A stretch of DNA of 10,292 bases, taken from NCBI GenBank assembly GCA_045587025.1, contig JAZNBK010000063.1:1-10292 (forward strand), written 5' to 3'. The DNA comes from UBA1740 sp045587025 (GTDB taxonomy: Bacteria > Bacillota > Clostridia > Oscillospirales > CAG-272). The position numbers and the translations under genes are program-made. Below the pieces are notes generated by a model. The model was not told where the DNA came from, did no database searches, and saw nothing but the letters and a program-made list of their open reading frames with translations. Of this stretch, positions 6,740-10,292 are shown piece after piece (the stretch's first letter is position 1; every line of letters starts with the position of its first letter).

Positions 6740-7831
6740 ATGACAATCAACGTAACTCGTTCATCGTTGCCCACATTCGAGGAATACTGTGAGGAAATAA
6801 AAGATATTTGGGAAACTCATTGGTTGACCAATAACGGTGCGAAGCACAAGCTGCTGAAGGAAAAATTGCGAGAATATTTGAAGGTGGAGAATACGGAGCT
6901 GTTTGTTAATGGACATTTAGCCTTGTACTGCGCCATCAAAGCACTTGGATTAAAGGGAGAGATTATTACAACGCCCTTTACCTTTGCTTCGACTGCGAAC
7001 GCGATTGTTCAAGCAGGCTGTACTCCTGTATTCTGCGACGTGGCAGACGACTATACAATTGATGTTACAAAGATAGAATCGCTTATAACAGATAAAACGT
7101 GCGCTATATTAGCCGTTCACGTTTACGGTAACGTATGCGATATAGAAGAGATAGAAAGAATTTCAAAGAAATACGGACTTCGTGTAATTTACGATGCCGC
7201 ACACGCTTTCGGTGTCGAATATAAGGGCCGTGCAATAGGGGACTATGGCGATGTTTCTATGTTTTCTTTCCATGCGACAAAGGTTTTTCATACTATAGAA
7301 GGCGGATGCCTGACTTTCCGTGACAAAGAATTTGGTGTTCAGGTAGCGCAAGAACGCAATTTCGGAATAGTTAAGGACGAGCTGACGCTCTTTGGCACAA
7401 ATGCAAAAATGAATGAGTTCCAGGCTGCTATGGGACTTTGCAATTTGCGTCACATAGATGAGGAAATCGCTTCGCGTAAAGAGGTTTATGAAATTTATAA
7501 AGAGAGACTTTCCGGGATTGAAGGAATTCGCCTTCTATCGTTGCGCGAAGGAGTTGTACATAATTATTCTTATTTTCCGGTGCTTTTTGATAAGTCGGTA
7601 TTCGGCAAAAACAGAGATGACGTAGCAGCAGAGCTTGCTCAAATAGACGTCGTTGCAAGAAAGTATTTTTATCCGCTCGTTTCCGCTAACAAGGGGTTTG
7701 GTAAAGACTTGTCTTATTTGACGCCAAAGGCGAAGGATTTTTCGGAAAACGTGCTTTGCTTGCCTATGTACGCACATTTAGATGAGAAGGATATCAACCG
7801 TATATGTGATGTCATCTTAAATTGCACGTAA
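6740..7831 (+). CDS. DegT/DnrJ/EryC1/StrS-family sugar aminotransferase
   Basis: A 363-residue PLP-dependent, fold-type I aminotransferase of the family that aminates keto groups on nucleotide-linked sugars, normally with glutamate as amino donor. Visible features are THWLTNNG (27-34), FVNGHLAL (55-62), TTPFTFAST (77-85), YDAAHAFG (151-158, with Asp152 to hold the pyridine nitrogen) and SFHATKVFHTIEGG (176-189), where Lys181 should form the Schiff base. NAKMNEFQAAMG closes the core as usual. It resembles VioA/FdtB-like enzymes acting on dTDP-keto-6-deoxyhexoses, and the neighbouring rfbA gene, 12 bases downstream, fits a dTDP-sugar substrate. The exact position aminated cannot be decided. A strong AGGAG (6729-6733) sets the start. 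Family call firm; substrate inferred. Confidence 0.9.
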   Translation: MTINVTRSSLPTFEEYCEEIKDIWETHWLTNNGAKHKLLKEKLREYLKVENTELFVNGHLALYCAIKALGLKGEIITTPFTFASTANAIVQAGCTPVFCDVADDYTIDVTKIESLITDKTCAILAVHVYGNVCDIEEIERISKKYGLRVIYDAAHAFGVEYKGRAIGDYGDVSMFSFHATKVFHTIEGGCLTFRDKEFGVQVAQERNFGIVKDELTLFGTNAKMNEFQAAMGLCNLRHIDEEIASRKEVYEIYKERLSGIEGIRLLSLREGVVHNYSYFPVLFDKSVFGKNRDDVAAELAQIDVVARKYFYPLVSANKGFGKDLSYLTPKAKDFSENVLCLPMYAHLDEKDINRICDVILNCT

Positions 7832-7843
7832 AGGGGAAGGAAT

Positions 7844-8728
7844 ATGAAGGGTATAATTCTTGCAGGCGGTAAGGGAACTCGTCTTTATCCTATGACCAAG
7901 GTCGTTTCAAAACAGCTTTTGCCAATATATGACAAGCCCCTTATATATTATCCTCTGTCTATGCTTCTGTTGGCTGGTATTAGAGAAATTCTTATAATTT
8001 CAACTCCCGAGGACCTTCCAAATTATGAAAGGCTCCTCGGAACAGGCGAGAAAATCGGCGTTAAGTTTTCGTATAAGGTTCAAGACAAGCCTCGCGGCCT
8101 TGCAGATGCTTTTATTCTCGGCGAGGAATTTATCGGAGATGACAACGTTTGCTTGATTCTCGGTGATAACGTATTTTACGGCAAGGATATGAGCCGTATA
8201 CTATGGAATGCAAAAGACCGTAAGTGCGGAGCTACAATTTTCGGCTATCCAGTAAAGGATGCAAGAGCATTCGGTGTCGTTGAGTTTGATAAGGACCACC
8301 GAGTCATTTCAATAGAAGAAAAACCCGAGCATCCGAAATCGAATTACGCCGTTCCGGGGCTCTACTTCTACGATAACCGTGTGGTTGAGATTGCGAAAAG
8401 CGTTAAGCCCTCGGCAAGAGGAGAGATAGAGATAACGGCGGTAAACAACGCGTATCTGGAAATGGGCGAATTACACGTTGAGCTTCTCGGTCGCGGTATG
8501 GCTTGGCTTGATACGGGAACTCCCGAGGGGATGCTCAAGGCAGGAATGTACGTTGAGGCTGTTCAGGAGAGGCAAGGGCTTTATATTTCATGTATCGAGG
8601 AGATTGCTTGGCGTCGCGGTTTTATTACGACTGAGCAGCTTATAAAGCTCGGCGAAGAACTCAAAATGACTGATTACGGTCAGTATCTTTTATCCATATC
8701 GAATGAAACTGTGAAAAATAAAAATTAA
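7844..8728 (+). CDS. rfbA: Glucose-1-phosphate thymidylyltransferase
   Basis: A 294-residue RfbA/RmlA that makes dTDP-glucose and pyrophosphate from dTTP and glucose 1-phosphate, the entry step to dTDP-deoxysugars. The catalytic signature GGKGTRLYP (8-16) is intact, with Lys23 and Gln24 behind it. LGDN (106-109, Asp108) and WLDTG (221-225, Asp223) supply the metal ligands, and EEKP (158-161) is the sugar-site motif. Length matches the short, common RmlA class. It is preceded by AGGGGAAGG and lies 12 bases after the aminotransferase gene. The next dTDP enzymes (rfbB dehydratase, rfbC, rfbD) are not in the window, so they must be elsewhere or further along. Its fold is also found, without the catalytic residues, in the regulator at 4228. 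Confidence 0.97.
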   Translation: MKGIILAGGKGTRLYPMTKVVSKQLLPIYDKPLIYYPLSMLLLAGIREILIISTPEDLPNYERLLGTGEKIGVKFSYKVQDKPRGLADAFILGEEFIGDDNVCLILGDNVFYGKDMSRILWNAKDRKCGATIFGYPVKDARAFGVVEFDKDHRVISIEEKPEHPKSNYAVPGLYFYDNRVVEIAKSVKPSARGEIEITAVNNAYLEMGELHVELLGRGMAWLDTGTPEGMLKAGMYVEAVQERQGLYISCIEEIAWRRGFITTEQLIKLGEELKMTDYGQYLLSISNETVKNKN

Positions 8729-8766
8729 TATTTGTACACATATAAAAAATAAAAGGGGATGTAAAA

Positions 8767-9813
8767 ATGGGCTTATTTACAGGAAAAACACTCTTAATAA
8801 CAGGAGGTACGGGCTCCTTCGGCAACGCGGTTCTTAACCGTTTTCTTCGTACCGACATCGGCGAAATAAGAATTTTCTCACGTGACGAGAAGAAGCAGGA
8901 CGATATGCGTCACGAGTTCCAGGCTAAGATGCCTGAGGTGGCTGAAAAAATCAAATTCTACATCGGCGACGTGCGCGACCTTGCGAGCGTGAAGAACGCT
9001 ATGCACGGCGTTGATTACATATTCCACGCGGCGGCGCTCAAGCAGGTGCCCTCGTGCGAGTTTTTCCCGATCGAGGCTGTCAAAACCAACGTTCTCGGAA
9101 CGGAAAACGTCCTTACCGCCGCCATTGAAGCGGGCGTAAAGAACGTAGTTTGCCTTTCCACCGACAAGGCGGCATACCCTGTAAACGCGATGGGCACGTG
9201 CAAGGCGATGATGGAGAAGGTTATCGTCGCAAAGTCGCGTACAGTAAGCCCCGACAAAACCAAGATCTGCTGTACACGTTACGGCAACGTAATGTGCTCT
9301 CGAGGCTCGGTAATTCCGCTTTGGATAGATCAGATCAGGGCAGGGAATCCCATCACCATCACCGACGGCACGATGACGCGCTTCATCATGTCGCTTGATG
9401 AGGCGGTTGACCTCGTGCTTTTCGCGTTTGAGAACGGCGAGAGTGGCGACATTCTCGTCCAGAAGGCTCCCGCTTGCACGATTCAGACTCAAGCAGAGGC
9501 TGTCTGCGAGCTCTTCGGCGGTGATAAGAATGCTATCAAGGTTATCGGTATCCGTCACGGCGAGAAGATGTACGAAACGCTCCTTACCAACGAGGAGTGC
9601 GCTAACGCTATCGACATGGGCAACTTCTACCGCGTGCCCTGCGACAAGCGCGGACTTAACTACGATAAGTATTTCAACAAGGGTGACGCTGAGCGTAACA
9701 CCCTCACCGAGTTCAATTCCAACAACACCAAGCTCCTTACCGTTGAAGAAACCAAGGCGAAAATCGCCTCCCTTGCATACATTCAGGACGAGCTTGCAAA
9801 GGACGGAAAATAA
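8767..9813 (+). CDS. capE: UDP-N-acetylglucosamine 4,6-dehydratase/5-epimerase, CapE-type
   Basis: A 348-residue extended short-chain dehydrogenase/reductase of the CapD/FlaA1 group. CapE enzymes dehydrate UDP-GlcNAc and invert C5, the first step toward UDP-N-acetyl-L-fucosamine. The NAD(P) loop is GGTGSFG (13-19). STDKA (131-135) holds the Asp-Lys pair, and in place of YxxxK the protein has MGTCK (142-146). Met at the Tyr position is typical of CapE rather than PseB. HAAALKQVPSCE (87-98) is also a family hallmark. AGGGG (8754-8758) sets the start. G+C is near 50-60% in much of the gene, well above the upstream genes, which suggests a separate origin or strong codon selection. The capF gene follows after one base, which supports the UDP-FucNAc route. 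Confidence 0.93.
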   Translation: MGLFTGKTLLITGGTGSFGNAVLNRFLRTDIGEIRIFSRDEKKQDDMRHEFQAKMPEVAEKIKFYIGDVRDLASVKNAMHGVDYIFHAAALKQVPSCEFFPIEAVKTNVLGTENVLTAAIEAGVKNVVCLSTDKAAYPVNAMGTCKAMMEKVIVAKSRTVSPDKTKICCTRYGNVMCSRGSVIPLWIDQIRAGNPITITDGTMTRFIMSLDEAVDLVLFAFENGESGDILVQKAPACTIQTQAEAVCELFGGDKNAIKVIGIRHGEKMYETLLTNEECANAIDMGNFYRVPCDKRGLNYDKYFNKGDAERNTLTEFNSNNTKLLTVEETKAKIASLAYIQDELAKDGK

Positions 9814-9814
9814 T

Positions 9815-10292
9815 ATGAAAATCCTTGTTACAGGTGCGGCAGGCTTCGTTGGAAAAAACCTTGTCGCGGCACTGAAAAACATAAAGGACGGCAAGGACAG
9901 AACGCATCCGTCGCTTGTCATCGAGGAAATATACGAATACGACCTTGGTTCGACCGACGAGCTTCTTGACGAGGCTTGTCGTGAATGTGATTTTGTTTTC
10001 AACCTCGCGGGGGTGAATCGTCCTCAAAATAGCGAGGAATTTATGCAGGGCAATTTCGGCTTTGCGTCTAAGCTTCTTGATACGCTGAAAAAGTACGGAA
10101 ACACCTGTCCTGTAATGATTTCCTCGTCAATTCAGGCAACGTGCATAGGTCGCTACGACTCTGACTACGGCAGAAGCAAGAAGGCAGGAGAGGAGCTGAT
10201 GTTTGCCTACGGTGAAGAGACGGGTGCCAAGGTTCTCGTTTACCGCTTCCCGAACCTTTTCGGTAAGTGGTCGAGACCTAATTATAACAGCG
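9815..10292 (+). CDS. capF: CapF-type UDP-sugar epimerase/reductase, 5' part
   Basis: The frame is open from ATG at 9815 to the window end, giving the first 159 residues. It is an SDR with NADP-binding loop TGAAGFVG (6-13), FNLAGVNRPQ (62-71), SSSIQAT (103-109) and YGRSK (118-122, the catalytic Tyr and Lys), then RFPNLFGKW (144-152). This matches the N-terminal reductase domain of CapF. In the Staphylococcus enzyme, of about 370 residues, that domain reduces C4 and a C-terminal cupin domain epimerises C3; the cupin part would lie beyond the window. It starts one base after the capE stop, so translation is likely coupled, and the pair gives steps one and two of UDP-N-acetyl-L-fucosamine synthesis. 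A CapG-like 2-epimerase is expected next. Confidence 0.88.
   Translation, partial: MKILVTGAAGFVGKNLVAALKNIKDGKDRTHPSLVIEEIYEYDLGSTDELLDEACRECDFVFNLAGVNRPQNSEEFMQGNFGFASKLLDTLKKYGNTCPVMISSSIQATCIGRYDSDYGRSKKAGEELMFAYGEETGAKVLVYRFPNLFGKWSRPNYNS

Noticed and set aside
8878..10002. A 374-codon open frame on the minus strand opposite capE and the start of capF
   Set aside because: It overlaps two well-supported genes. Its translation is rich in Val, Leu, Arg and Ser with no recognisable domain, as expected for the antisense of a GC-biased gene.
1..10292. tRNA or rRNA genes, CRISPR arrays, insertion sequences or attachment sites
   Set aside because: No cloverleaf, repeat-spacer pattern, transposase motif or terminal inverted repeat was seen. 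Horizontal transfer is suggested only by composition.

Overview
The window is part of a cell-surface polysaccharide (capsule or O-antigen-like) biosynthesis locus. All supported genes lie on the + strand. Moderately low G+C, strong AGGAG-type ribosome binding sites and gene content point to a Firmicutes/Clostridia-like anaerobe, possibly an uncultured gut lineage. That assignment is inference; no rRNA or housekeeping gene is present to test it.

Layout. (A) Positions 1-2787 hold the assembly genes: the C-terminal end of a Wzy-like polymerase, a family 2 glycosyltransferase and a 480-residue Wzx/MOP-type flippase. (B) Positions 2788-2939 are non-coding, with a weak candidate terminator followed by a weak candidate promoter. 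(C) Positions 2940-4971 are an AT-rich pair: an ATP-grasp ligase and an unusual regulator that joins an XRE-type HTH to a degenerate copy of the RfbA nucleotidyltransferase fold. (D) Positions 4972-5049 hold a convincing extended -10 promoter inside two adjacent inverted repeats. (E) Positions 5050-6722 encode a TRAP (DctM-type) large permease and a very short membrane partner. (F) Positions 6740-10292 hold nucleotide-sugar genes: a DegT/DnrJ/EryC1/StrS aminotransferase, RfbA, CapE and the start of CapF. From capE onward G+C rises clearly.

How the genes may work together. RfbA makes dTDP-glucose. With a 4,6-dehydratase not seen here, the PLP aminotransferase could turn that into a dTDP-amino-dideoxyhexose. 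CapE and CapF are two steps of UDP-N-acetyl-L-fucosamine synthesis. The glycosyltransferase, flippase and polymerase would assemble, export and polymerise the repeat unit. The ATP-grasp enzyme could join a carboxylate or amino acid to the glycan or to an amino sugar, and the TRAP permease could import that carboxylate; this link is a hypothesis.

The most notable item is the HTH/pseudo-RfbA fusion (4228-4971). Its C-terminal half aligns without gaps to the RfbA encoded 3.6 kb downstream, yet it lacks the nucleotide-binding signature loop and both metal-binding aspartates. This suggests a transcription factor that uses a dead nucleotidyltransferase domain as a sensor for sugar phosphate or nucleotide sugar. 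It sits directly before a promoter with inverted repeats that precedes the transporter and sugar genes.
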